DNA of 7,449 nt, taken from NCBI GenBank assembly GCA_003451645.1, contig DMER01000078.1, positions 810 to 8,258 of the forward strand, written 5' to 3'. The stretch is from Alphaproteobacteria bacterium. Lineage in GTDB: Bacteria; Pseudomonadota; Alphaproteobacteria; Micropepsales; Micropepsaceae. The notes beneath the pieces are model-generated. The model did not search any database. It was given only the letters and a program-made list of their open reading frames with translations, and was not told the DNA's origin. The position numbers and the translations under genes were made by a program. The stretch's first letter is position 1. The number at the start of each line of letters is the position of its first letter. This document shows positions 1 to 6,047 of the stretch, in pieces.

Positions 1-444
1 CTCTCCCATCGCATAGGTCTTGATCTCCGCCGGCAACAGGCGTCTGAGCTGAACCTTAGTTTCCACACGCCGGAGCTTGGGCTTCACGCCATCGCGCAAC
101 AAGGCTACTGCGGTGATCACGGTATGCCTGCGCCCGGACAGCAAGGTCAGGCATCGCACGACATCAGCCATATCATGCGCCTTGGGCAGAATACGCCGCC
201 CGAGCGAGACCACCGTGTCGGCCGCCAATACAAAGGGCGTTTGTGCGCGTTCGCCCTCTGCCAGACCATTCCAGGCGGCCGCGGCCTTTTCCTTTGCCAT
301 GCGCAAAGCATAGGCACGGGGCAGCTCGCGCGCTTTGGGCGTTTCGTCAATCTCGGGCGCAACAATAAGGTCGGGGACCAGACCGATCTGCTGCAACAAA
401 GCGGCGCGACGCGGGCTGGCGCTGGCCAAGATCAGTAGACTCAT
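1..444 (-). CDS. maf: Maf family nucleotide pyrophosphatase (3' end beyond the window)
   Basis: Maf proteins are cytoplasmic nucleoside triphosphate pyrophosphatases that hydrolyse dTTP, UTP or modified nucleotides to the monophosphate and pyrophosphate, and are linked to house-cleaning and septum formation. The visible 148 residues start at the ATG at 444 (MSLLILASAS). They carry the family signature S-x-S-P-R-R at residues 8-13, an IDET segment near 32-35, the AADTVV motif at 74-79 with the catalytic Asp76, Lys88 in PKAHD, and the LSGRRHTVITAV strand at 102-113. Family members are about 190-210 residues, so roughly 50 C-terminal residues lie beyond position 1. The Shine-Dalgarno sequence is weak (AAGAG about 12 nt upstream). 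The gene follows the phosphatase gene after 110 nt and may be the last visible cistron of the murA-hisD cluster or have its own promoter. The family call is secure; the substrate cannot be read from the sequence. Confidence 0.93.
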   Translation of the reverse strand, partial: MSLLILASASPRRAALLQQIGLVPDLIVAPEIDETPKARELPRAYALRMAKEKAAAAWNGLAEGERAQTPFVLAADTVVSLGRRILPKAHDMADVVRCLTLLSGRRHTVITAVALLRDGVKPKLRRVETKVQLRRLLPAEIKTYAMGE

Positions 445-554
445 GGGCGGTATTGGCTCTTATGCGTGGGTCTATCTGCACAATTACGGCTACCCACTTG
501 GCTCAGACTGGCTGGAATTACAAGCGTAAGCTCAGCAGTATCGAGCCGTGGCCC
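445..554. other. Intergenic gap where infA is often found
   Basis: This 110-nt gap separates the phosphatase stop codon from the maf start. It has no open frame of useful length and no hairpin followed by a T-run on the minus strand. I saw no convincing -35/-10 pair. In many alphaproteobacteria the translation initiation factor gene infA (about 72 codons) lies between these two genes; the gap is too short to hold it. Confidence 0.5.
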
Positions 555-1016
555 TCAAAGTGCTGCCATCGGTATCGCTGGGAAACGCCGTTTAATGCGC
601 GCGATCAATTGGTCCCGCACTTGGCGATAGGCTTGCAAACGCTGCTCACGAGAGCCCTCACTGACCGTGGGGTCAAGCGTCGGCCAGTACTCGGCCGTGA
701 GACTGTTGGTTCTTGTCATGTCGACGGCCTTGTGATGGGCCTCGGGCGAGAGCGAGATGATCAGATCAAACGAACTATCACTGAGATCCTCAAAGGTATG
801 TGGCCTGTGGCCAGACATGTCGATGCCCACCTCGTCAAGCGCCTCCACCGCCAGCGGGTCAAGCTCGCCCGCGCGCACACCCGCGCTCTCGACATAAACC
901 CTGCCAGCCAGCAGGTACCTCGCCAGAGCCGCCGCCATGGGCGAGCGCACCGCATTGAACGAACAAGCAAAGAGCACCGCGCCGGGAAGCTCAGTATCGG
1001 CGCTCGCCATGTTCAT
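555..1016 (-). CDS. Low-molecular-weight protein tyrosine phosphatase / ArsC-like protein
   Basis: This 153-residue cytoplasmic protein belongs to the LMW-PTP fold, which includes tyrosine phosphatases and thioredoxin-coupled arsenate reductases. The P-loop C-x5-R-S is complete: Cys18 is the nucleophile and Arg24 binds phosphate (CSFNAVRS). The general-acid DP pair is at 115-116 (TLDPTVSEG), at the usual distance. The ESAGVRAGELDP segment at 43-54 is also typical. The start is the ATG at 1016, with GGAAGG at 1028-1033 (11-nt spacing); a second in-frame ATG at 1010 is possible. It lies 18 nt after the UPF0262 gene, so co-transcription with murA-hisD is likely. This phosphatase is a regular member of the alphaproteobacterial hisD cluster. 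No ars operon is nearby, so arsenate detoxification is not supported; a phosphatase role on an unknown substrate fits better. Confidence 0.88.
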   Translation of the reverse strand: MNMASADTELPGAVLFACSFNAVRSPMAAALARYLLAGRVYVESAGVRAGELDPLAVEALDEVGIDMSGHRPHTFEDLSDSSFDLIISLSPEAHHKAVDMTRTNSLTAEYWPTLDPTVSEGSREQRLQAYRQVRDQLIARIKRRFPAIPMAAL

Positions 1017-1034
1017 TCCCGGGCACGCCTTCCG

Positions 1035-1514
1035 CTAAAGCTTCAGGTGCAGCGCACAAATCAACGTGAAAAGGCGGCGCGCGGTGTCCATGTCGACCGC
1101 GATCTTGCCATTCAGCCGCTCCATCAGGATTTGGCTGCCCTCATTGTGCAGGCCTCGGCGGCCCATATCGATCGCCTCAATTTGGGAGGGCGTCGCGGAC
1201 CTGATCGCCTGATAATAGCTGTCGCACACAAAGAAATAGTCTTTGATCACCCGGCGCAGCGGCGTGAGCGAAAGAATGATGCGCCCGTGATGGGTCGCAT
1301 CATCCAGCGCCACATCAAAGACCAAGCGGTTCTCCTCCAGGCTCAGGCGCAGACGATAGGGACCGCCGGGCGAGCCTGCAGGCTCAAAATGGTTCTGCTC
1401 CAAAAGGTCAAAAATCGCGATGCGCCGCTCGTGGTCGACATCGGGTCCGCGCGCGGCCACACTGCCTTCATCAAGGGCCACATCAATCAGCCGGTACACG
1501 CCACCTGATTTCAT
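1035..1514 (-). CDS. UPF0262 family protein (conserved, function unknown)
   Basis: This 159-residue soluble protein matches the uncharacterised UPF0262 family, found almost entirely in alphaproteobacteria. Recognisable conserved blocks are [10 protein letters not shown] at 7-16, a DVDHER segment at 25-30, [19 protein letters not shown] at 50-68, [20 protein letters not shown] at 87-106, and the most conserved stretch from 107 to 128, which includes [19 protein letters not shown]. The length is normal for the family, and I see no signal peptide or membrane segment. The ATG at 1514 overlaps the hisD stop codon by 4 nt (ATGA), and a GGGTGGG stretch just upstream can serve as ribosome binding site, so translation is probably coupled to hisD. 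No biochemical function is known to me. The fixed position beside hisD and the phosphatase gene is the only functional hint. Confidence 0.93.
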   Translation of the reverse strand: MKSGGVYRLIDVALDEGSVAARGPDVDHERRIAIFDLLEQNHFEPAGSPGGPYRLRLSLEENRLVFDVALDDATHHGRIILSLTPLRRVIKDYFFVCDSYYQAIRSATPSQIEAIDMGRRGLHNEGSQILMERLNGKIAVDMDTARRLFTLICALHLKL

Positions 1515-2791
1515 TGACCCACCCTGATTGCGACGGAGCGCGCATGGGCACCAAGGCCTTCGGCGTCAGCAAGCGCGATCGCACTCGGGGCAAGTCGGCT
1601 CAGGCTTTGGGCATCGCACTCAATCAGCGTTGTCCGCTTCATAAAGTCGAGGACTGAGAGCCCCGAGGAAAAGCGCGCGCTGCGGGCAGTGGGCAGAACA
1701 TGATTAGGCCCCGCCACATAGTCGCCTATGGCCTCGGGCGTGTGGGCGCCCAAAAAGATCGCTCCGGCATGGCGAACACTTTTGGCAAAGCCGTGGGGGC
1801 TCTCCATCGCGAGCTGCAAATGCTCTGGCGCCAACCGGTCGACGAGTGCAGCAGCCTCCGCAGTCCTTTTCACAAGGATTACGGCGCCATGGGCCTGCCA
1901 GCTCTTGGCGGCAATGGCGGCCCTTGGCAAGCTCTGCAGCATCCCGTCAACCGCGGCCATCACCGCTCTGCCAAAAGCCGCGTCGTCAGTAATCAGAATG
2001 CTCTGGGCCGCGGTGTCGTGTTCGGCCTGGGCCAGCAAATCGGCAGCAATCCAGGCCGGTTCATTGCCACCTGTTGCAACGATCACCACTTCGGACGGGC
2101 CCGCAATCGAGTCGATCCCCACTTGCCCAAAAATCTGGCGCTTTGCGGCCGCAACATAGGCATTGCCGGGCCCCACAATCTTGTCGACCGGCCTGATGCT
2201 CTGCGTGCCATAGGCCAGTGCAGCTACCGCTTGCGCGCCGCCAATTCGGTAGGCCTCGGACAAGCCGCAGAGCCGCGCCGCATTCAGGACTGCCGCATTC
2301 ACCAACCCTTGCGGCGTTGGGGTCAGAAGCACAATCCGCGCGACGCCTGCAACCTTGGCCGGCACCGCATTCATGAGTAGCGACGAGGGATAGGCGGCCG
2401 TGCCGCCCGGTACATACAACGCCGCCGCATCTACTGGTGTCCACCGGGCGCCCAGACCAACGCCCAAGCTGTCGATGTACCAGTCATCTTCCGGCTTGTG
2501 GCGCGCATGAAACGCCTCCAAGCGCTCCTTGGCAACCCGCAGCGCGGTGCCTAAGCCGCTGGAAATCGCGGGCGGGTTCGACAGATCAAGGGCCAAGTCT
2601 TGCGGTCCCAGCTGCAGGCCGTCAAACCGGTTGGTGAAGGCCGCAACGGCAGCATCTCCCTCGGCACGCACCCGGGCCATGATCTCAGCCACTGTCTGGG
2701 ATACGTCATGCGCCGTCTCGCGCTTGGCCTCCAAAAGCGCCTTGAAGCGGTCCTCAAAGTCCGGCGCTGAGGCCTCGATCCACGCTGCCAT
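1511..2791 (-). CDS. hisD: Histidinol dehydrogenase
   Basis: HisD is the zinc-dependent cytoplasmic enzyme that oxidises L-histidinol to L-histidine in two NAD+-dependent steps, the end of histidine synthesis. From the ATG at 2791 the protein has 426 residues, the normal size. It shows the [17 protein letters not shown] block (125-141), the [10 protein letters not shown] block (204-213) and [10 protein letters not shown] (230-239). All four zinc ligands expected from E. coli HisD are present (Gln255, His258, Asp357, His416), as are the catalytic pair Glu323-His324 in PEHLQL. A TTG at 2800 would add three residues and overlap the stop of the preceding gene as TTGA. I prefer the ATG because homologues begin near that point, but its GAGGG lies only 2 nt upstream, so the choice is not certain. 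Other his genes are absent here, as is usual when alphaproteobacterial hisD sits beside murA. Confidence 0.97.
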   Translation of the reverse strand: MAAWIEASAPDFEDRFKALLEAKRETAHDVSQTVAEIMARVRAEGDAAVAAFTNRFDGLQLGPQDLALDLSNPPAISSGLGTALRVAKERLEAFHARHKPEDDWYIDSLGVGLGARWTPVDAAALYVPGGTAAYPSSLLMNAVPAKVAGVARIVLLTPTPQGLVNAAVLNAARLCGLSEAYRIGGAQAVAALAYGTQSIRPVDKIVGPGNAYVAAAKRQIFGQVGIDSIAGPSEVVIVATGGNEPAWIAADLLAQAEHDTAAQSILITDDAAFGRAVMAAVDGMLQSLPRAAIAAKSWQAHGAVILVKRTAEAAALVDRLAPEHLQLAMESPHGFAKSVRHAGAIFLGAHTPEAIGDYVAGPNHVLPTARSARFSSGLSVLDFMKRTTLIECDAQSLSRLAPSAIALADAEGLGAHARSVAIRVGQ

Positions 2792-2796
2792 CGCCC

Positions 2797-3288
2797 TCAA
2801 CCCAATGGTTCGCCGCCGCTGGCATCATGCTGCGGCAGGTTCTTCGTTGGCCAAGGCTGGCCCATGTCGGTGAGATAGATCTCCAGGCACTCCAGGTCGA
2901 GGCGGATTGCGCCGCCGCCTGCAAAGGTCATCTGGAGGACACCTGCACCATCAGCGCTGGACGCAAACGTCATGGTCATGAGGACTGCCACCGCCTCCTT
3001 GTGTGCGAGATTGATCGCTTGCGTCTTGGCGCCGAGAACACCCTCGAAATGCACGGCTGTGCGTGTCCGCCTGTAGGGCGCCTCGTCATCCGCGTGGGGA
3101 CCTACATGAGGCTGGAGGTCCTCCCACATGAAGCGGTTGACCATCATGGCGAAGCGGTGGTGGGAGGGCAAATAGGCCATGTCGCAGACCTGAACCACCG
3201 CATCCTGCAGATGGGCGGCCAGAACCCGCAAATCATCCTCATCCGTGGCGCGCAGCCGCAAAGGGTCTCCGTGGCGCGGCGCCGCCAT
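2797..3288 (-). CDS. DUF2948 family protein (conserved, function unknown)
   Basis: This 163-residue protein matches DUF2948, an alphaproteobacterial family commonly encoded between murA and hisD. Conserved features include the start of the fold with LRATDEDDLRVLAAHLQDAV (12-31), the CDMAYLPSHHRFAMMVNRF segment (35-53), paired Arg residues in YRRTRTAVHFEGV (72-84), a repeated hydrophobic strand pattern to about 130, and a C-terminal DMGQPWPTKNLPQHD (141-155). I see no signal peptide or transmembrane helix, so it is probably cytoplasmic. The ATG at 3288 lies 6 nt after the murA stop, and its ribosome binding site (AAGGGA, 3291-3296) overlaps that stop codon, so translation is likely coupled to murA. 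The function is unknown; linkage to murA and hisD is conserved but not explained. Confidence 0.88.
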   Translation of the reverse strand: MAAPRHGDPLRLRATDEDDLRVLAAHLQDAVVQVCDMAYLPSHHRFAMMVNRFMWEDLQPHVGPHADDEAPYRRTRTAVHFEGVLGAKTQAINLAHKEAVAVLMTMTFASSADGAGVLQMTFAGGGAIRLDLECLEIYLTDMGQPWPTKNLPQHDASGGEPLG

Positions 3289-3294
3289 GGTCCC

Positions 3295-4581
3295 TTACCC
3301 CTTGATGCGGCGGATATCAGCGCCCAAGCCGCCCAGCTTTTCTTCGATACGCTCGAAGCCGCGATCAAGGTGATAGACCCGGTTCACCGTTGTCTCACCC
3401 TCTGCCGCCAGCCCCGCGATCACGAGCCCAACGCTTGCCCGCAGATCGGTCGCCATCACCTGGGCGCCTTTGAGGCGTTCGACGCCTCGGATCACCGCTG
3501 TTTGATGTTCGATGGCGATATCGGCCCCCATGCGAAGCAATTCCGGCGCATGCATAAAGCGATTCTCGAATATCGTCTCGGTAATCCTGCTGGTGCCCTT
3601 GGCCGTGCAGACGAGCGCCATCAATTGGGCTTGCAGATCGGTTGGGAACCCTGGGTAAGGCTCGGTCGTGACTTCGACGCCCTCATAATGGGCGCCGTTG
3701 CGGGAGACCTTGATGCCGCGGTTCGTCTCGCCAATCTTGACGCCTGCATTGGAGAGCAAGGGGATCACCGCACCAATCAGATCGCTGCGCGCGCCAATAA
3801 GCTCCACCTCACCGCCAGCCGCCGCAACCGCCATGAGGTAGGTGCCCGTCTCGATCCGGTCCGGCATCACGCGATAGGCCGTGCCGTTGAGGCGATCCAC
3901 ACCCTCAATCGTCAGTGTCCGCGTATTGAGCCCGGAAATCTTGGCGCCCATCGCCATTAAGCATAGACCGAGATCCGTGATCTCTGGCTCTTGCGCCGCG
4001 TTCTCCAGGACGGTCGTGCCCTTCGCAAGGCTCGCCGCCATCATCAAATTTTCCGTCGCGCCCACGGAGACAAACGGGAAGTGGAAATGCGCGCCTTTCA
4101 GGCCGCCCGGTGCCTTGGCATGCACATAGCCTTCAATCAGTTCGATCTCGGCGCCCATCGCCTCAAGGCCCTTGAGGTGTAAATCCACCGGCCGCGTGCC
4201 GATCGCGCAACCGCCGGGCAGCGAGACTTGCGCCTGATGGCAGCGCGCCAACAAAGGGCCAATGACGAGGAAGCTCGCGCGCATCTTGCGCACCAAATCA
4301 TAGGGCGCGAATGTCGAGGTGATGTTGCGAGCGGTGAGCGTGATCACCCGGCCGGTTTCCGCTTCCGCATGGCCATCGCCATTCATCACCAGATCGACGC
4401 CCAGACCACACAGGATCTCGGTCAATTGCGAGATGTCGGTCAGATGCGGTACATTGGTTAGGGTCAGGGGCTCATCGGAGAGAAGCGAGGCGACCATCAG
4501 GGGCAAGGCCGCGTTCTTGGCGCCGGAGATTTTCAACTCGCCATTGAGGCGGTTGCCGCCTTTGATTTGAATTTTGTCCAC
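3295..4581 (-). CDS. murA: UDP-N-acetylglucosamine 1-carboxyvinyltransferase
   Basis: MurA transfers enolpyruvate from phosphoenolpyruvate to UDP-GlcNAc, the first committed cytoplasmic step of peptidoglycan synthesis. The protein follows E. coli MurA throughout: [10 protein letters not shown] near the N-terminus with Lys22 and Asn23, [17 protein letters not shown] (120-136) with catalytic Cys125, [13 protein letters not shown] (236-248), FPTDLQAQ with Asp315, [11 protein letters not shown] (334-344), ATDLRAS with Arg381, and [14 protein letters not shown] near the end. Having Cys rather than Asp at the active site predicts sensitivity to fosfomycin. I chose the GTG at 4581 (428 residues, VDKIQIKGG) because it lines up with the MDKF start of E. 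coli and has GAGAAG 5 nt upstream; a GTG at 4596 would add five residues. The gene appears to head the operon, 73 nt after a small upstream gene. Confidence 0.97.
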   Translation of the reverse strand: MDKIQIKGGNRLNGELKISGAKNAALPLMVASLLSDEPLTLTNVPHLTDISQLTEILCGLGVDLVMNGDGHAEAETGRVITLTARNITSTFAPYDLVRKMRASFLVIGPLLARCHQAQVSLPGGCAIGTRPVDLHLKGLEAMGAEIELIEGYVHAKAPGGLKGAHFHFPFVSVGATENLMMAASLAKGTTVLENAAQEPEITDLGLCLMAMGAKISGLNTRTLTIEGVDRLNGTAYRVMPDRIETGTYLMAVAAAGGEVELIGARSDLIGAVIPLLSNAGVKIGETNRGIKVSRNGAHYEGVEVTTEPYPGFPTDLQAQLMALVCTAKGTSRITETIFENRFMHAPELLRMGADIAIEHQTAVIRGVERLKGAQVMATDLRASVGLVIAGLAAEGETTVNRVYHLDRGFERIEEKLGGLGADIRRIKG

Positions 4582-4654
4582 TGTGTCTTCTCGCACCTGC
4601 TCTTGGCAGGGTCCCCCGGGTCAAGTCGCCAATTTCTGTTTAGTCCGCAAGTTC
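4582..4654 (-). promoter_or_regulatory. murA upstream region with small hairpin
   Basis: The 73 nt between the small gene and murA hold a short perfect inverted repeat, CCTGC-5nt-GCAGG at 4596-4610, ending 14 nt before the preferred GTG start. It has no T-run, so it is not a terminator. It lies next to the likely ribosome binding site and could affect translation, but the stem is only 5 bp. No clear promoter was seen. Confidence 0.2.
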
Positions 4655-4831
4655 TTAGGGCTTGGTTGAGGCTTCCGCAATGGCTGGCCCGTCAGGATCG
4701 TTAACTTCTTCTCGCAGTTGCGGTAGTCCGTCACGATCGCGCGCCTGGCTTTTGCGTTTTTTCAGGTTTTCCCGCAAAGCATCGCTCAACCGGCGCTCGC
4801 GAATCTGTTTTTTCGTTGTGCGTTCCCCCAT
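4655..4831 (-). CDS. Small, highly basic conserved-type protein upstream of murA
   Basis: This is a 58-residue protein starting MGERTTKKQIRERR at the ATG at 4831, with AAGG 4 nt upstream. The N-terminal 33 residues are dense in Lys and Arg, with the segment LSDALRENLKKRKSQARDR probably forming an amphipathic helix. The last 25 residues are acidic to neutral and rich in Pro, Asp and Glu, so probably disordered. There is no membrane segment, Cys or metal motif. Similar short proteins with an L-x-x-x-L-R-x-N-L-x-x-R-K-x-Q-A-R core occur in alphaproteobacteria and are often left unannotated; I recognise this pattern from memory without an assigned name. The basic helix suggests nucleic acid or ribosome binding, which is inference only. 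The reading frame stays open further upstream across msrA, but only this part has a sensible start. It may be co-transcribed with murA. Confidence 0.7.
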   Translation of the reverse strand: MGERTTKKQIRERRLSDALRENLKKRKSQARDRDGLPQLREEVNDPDGPAIAEASTKP

Positions 4832-4909
4832 GGGGCCTTGGCCTCTATATTTGTCGTACCGGAATTTCCTTGACTTTACCTCTGAAGGCCCAAGGAGGGC
4901 CAGCCCCAG
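4832..4909. promoter_or_regulatory. Divergent intergenic region between the small gene and msrA
   Basis: These 78 nt must hold the start signals for the minus-strand small gene and plus-strand msrA. Visible elements are AAGGAGG at 4892-4898, the msrA ribosome binding site with a long 11-nt spacing, a TTGACT at 4870-4875 that resembles a plus-strand -35 box but has no good -10 at 16-18 nt, and TATAGA on the minus strand at 4844-4849 without a matching -35. Promoter assignment is weak on both strands. Confidence 0.3.
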
Positions 4910-5572
4910 ATGATCTTGAACCTTTTTAAGCACAAGAAAATGGCAATCCCTGGCCCGTCGGAGGCCCTGCCCGGGCGCAGCGAGTCCATGCCCGTCGCCG
5001 GTCACCACACGGTTCTGGGAACGCCAACCGCTGGGCCTTGGCCTGAGGGCCACGAGGTTGTCTATTTCGGTCTGGGCTGTTTTTGGGGGGCGGAGCGCAA
5101 ATTCTGGCAGCAGCCTGGCGTCCATACGACTGCGGTGGGCTATCAGGCGGGCCTCACCCCCAACCCGACCTACAAGGAGGTCTGCACCGGCATGACCGGC
5201 CACAACGAGGTGGTGCTGGTGGTCTATGACCCCAGAAAGACCTCGTTTGACGCTTTGCTCAAGGCGTTTTGGGAGAACCATGATCCGACCCAAGGCATGC
5301 GCCAGGGCAATGATGTGGGTACGCAGTACCGCTCCGGCATCTATGTGACGACGCCCGCCCAGAAGGCTTCGGCCGAAGCCTCCCGCGCGGTGTATGCCCA
5401 GGCCTTGGCCGCCCGCGGGTTTGGAGCGGTGACCACCGAGATCCTTGATGCGCCAGCGTTTTACTATGCTGAGGATTACCATCAGCAGTATTTGGACAAG
5501 AACCCGGACGGCTATTGCGGCATTGGCGGCACGGGCGTCGCCTGCCAGATCGGGACGGGCGTGGGGGCGTAA
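4910..5572 (+). CDS. msrA: Peptide-methionine (S)-S-oxide reductase MsrA
   Basis: MsrA reduces methionine-S-sulfoxide, free or in proteins, back to methionine, with electrons from thioredoxin; it protects the cytoplasm against oxidative damage. The 220-residue protein resembles the long E. coli-type form (212 residues): an N-terminal extension with the ALPGR-x-x-x-MPV pattern (19-29), the catalytic GCFWG with nucleophile Cys57, the conserved Glu100 in [29 protein letters not shown] (120-142), [11 protein letters not shown] (185-195), and two C-terminal resolving cysteines, Cys203 and Cys212, in [15 protein letters not shown]. All three redox cysteines are therefore present. The ATG at 4910 is supported by AAGGAGG 11 nt upstream and by alignment with the E. 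coli N-terminus. It stands alone on the plus strand, is transcribed away from murA, and is followed by a strong terminator. Confidence 0.97.
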   Translation: MILNLFKHKKMAIPGPSEALPGRSESMPVAGHHTVLGTPTAGPWPEGHEVVYFGLGCFWGAERKFWQQPGVHTTAVGYQAGLTPNPTYKEVCTGMTGHNEVVLVVYDPRKTSFDALLKAFWENHDPTQGMRQGNDVGTQYRSGIYVTTPAQKASAEASRAVYAQALAARGFGAVTTEILDAPAFYYAEDYHQQYLDKNPDGYCGIGGTGVACQIGTGVGA

Positions 5573-5590
5573 GGCCCACCTTTTGGCCTT
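5571..5590 (+). terminator. Weak inverted repeat overlapping the msrA stop codon
   Basis: AAGGCC at 5571-5576 and GGCCTT at 5585-5590 form a 6-bp stem with an 8-nt loop that includes TTTT. The stem begins within the TAA stop. A pyrimidine-rich but not T-rich stretch follows. It could be a weak extra terminator or an RNA 3'-end stabiliser; the stronger signal is 25 nt further on. Confidence 0.25.
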
Positions 5591-5615
5591 TCCTTCTCAG
5601 TGCGATAGGGTTATA

Positions 5616-5646
5616 CGGTCCGCCTTCCGCAAGGCGGGCCGTTTTT
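5616..5646 (+). terminator. Intrinsic terminator after msrA
   Basis: CGGTCCGCCTT and AAGGCGGGCCG form an 11-bp stem with one G-T pair and a 4-nt CCGC loop (5616-5641), followed directly by TTTTT at 5642-5646. This is a textbook Rho-independent terminator for msrA. It ends only 21 nt before the tRNA gene, so msrA transcripts should be kept out of the tRNA. A TTATAC hexamer at 5611-5616 touches the base of the stem. Confidence 0.88.
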
Positions 5647-5667
5647 CGTGCCCGCCATCGCCGGTCC

Positions 5668-5742
<75 letters not shown>

Positions 5743-5748
5743 TTGCCG

Positions 5749-5756
5749 GCTTAAGC
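5749..5756. promoter_or_regulatory. Possible operator palindrome upstream of the toxin-antitoxin promoter
   Basis: GCTTAAGC is a perfect 8-bp palindrome lying 7 nt after the tRNA 3' end and 6 nt before the -35-like box. Antitoxins with a helix-turn-helix domain usually repress their own promoter by binding a palindrome, so this is a candidate site. An 8-bp palindrome can easily occur by chance. Confidence 0.25.
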
Positions 5757-5762
5757 GGTACC

Positions 5763-5790
5763 TTGTCTGCGCATGGTGTTCCGGTATCAT
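5763..5790 (+). promoter_or_regulatory. Candidate sigma70 promoter for the toxin-antitoxin operon
   Basis: TTGTCT at 5763-5768 and TATCAT at 5785-5790 are separated by 16 nt and resemble the -35 and -10 consensus. The -10 box ends only 6 nt before the toxin ATG at 5797, so transcription would start at or beside that codon. No Shine-Dalgarno sequence precedes the ATG. Both observations fit a leaderless toxin mRNA. Confidence 0.45.
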
Positions 5791-5796
5791 GCCTAG

Positions 5797-6039
5797 ATGC
5801 AGACTGTCGAGTTGTCCGCCAAGGCGCTGAAGCAGCTGCGAAGTTTGCCGCTGGTGGACCGAGATGTTTTGCTCAACAAACTTCAGACATTCGCGCAGAC
5901 TGGCCGTGGCGACGTGAAGAAACTCAAGGGCTCGCACTTTTTCCGTCTGAGGCATGGCGATTGGCGAGCTGTATTCGATCGTAAAGATAATGTTTTATTC
6001 GTGCTGGACATCGCGCATCGGCGCGACATCTACAAGTGA
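5797..6039 (+). CDS. RelE/ParE superfamily toxin of a type II toxin-antitoxin pair
   Basis: This 80-residue protein has the layout of RelE/ParE-fold toxins, which are either ribosome-dependent mRNA nucleases or gyrase inhibitors. An N-terminal strand (TVELSAKALKQL) leads into a helix at 20-33 (VDRDVLLNKLQTFA), a KKLKG turn (41-45), a strand FFRLRHGDWRAVFDRKDN (48-65), a strand VLFVLDIA and the terminal HRRDIYK. Arg50, Arg52, Arg57, His74, Arg75, Arg76 and Tyr79 are the basic and aromatic residues that dominate the RelE-type active region. It is a little shorter than usual (about 85-95). The start has no Shine-Dalgarno sequence and follows a -10 box by 6 nt. Its antitoxin gene begins 8 nt after its stop. 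A TTA leucine codon at residue 67 is unlike msrA next door, which uses none, hinting at a foreign origin. Whether it cuts RNA or inhibits gyrase cannot be decided; RelE-like is more likely from the C-terminus. Confidence 0.88.
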   Translation: MQTVELSAKALKQLRSLPLVDRDVLLNKLQTFAQTGRGDVKKLKGSHFFRLRHGDWRAVFDRKDNVLFVLDIAHRRDIYK

Positions 6040-6047
6040 GGTCCTGA

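Noticed and set aside
555..1016. Arsenate reductase arsC as the specific identity
   Set aside because: The fold is shared, but there is no arsR, arsB or other arsenic gene nearby, and the neighbourhood is the normal hisD cluster.
453..1508. Long plus-strand open frame of about 351 codons opposite the phosphatase and UPF0262 genes
   Set aside because: It lies antisense to two clear family members, its translation has no recognisable motif, and stop-free antisense frames are expected in GC-rich coding DNA.
1700..2380. Plus-strand open frame of about 226 codons within hisD
   Set aside because: Antisense to the most conserved part of hisD, whose zinc ligands and catalytic residues are intact in the other strand.
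2827..3960. Plus-strand open frame of about 377 codons opposite DUF2948 and murA
   Set aside because: Antisense shadow of two well-supported genes; the translation is rich in His, Arg and Ala with no domain pattern, and there is no ribosome binding site context.
4870..4898. TTGACT as the -35 box of an msrA promoter
   Set aside because: At 16-18 nt downstream the sequence is the ribosome binding site AAGGAGG region, not a -10 box.
4832..5482. Upstream extension of the minus-strand small gene to a 275-codon frame
   Set aside because: The added part is antisense to msrA, which is certain, and only the final 58 codons have a well-placed start with AAGG upstream.
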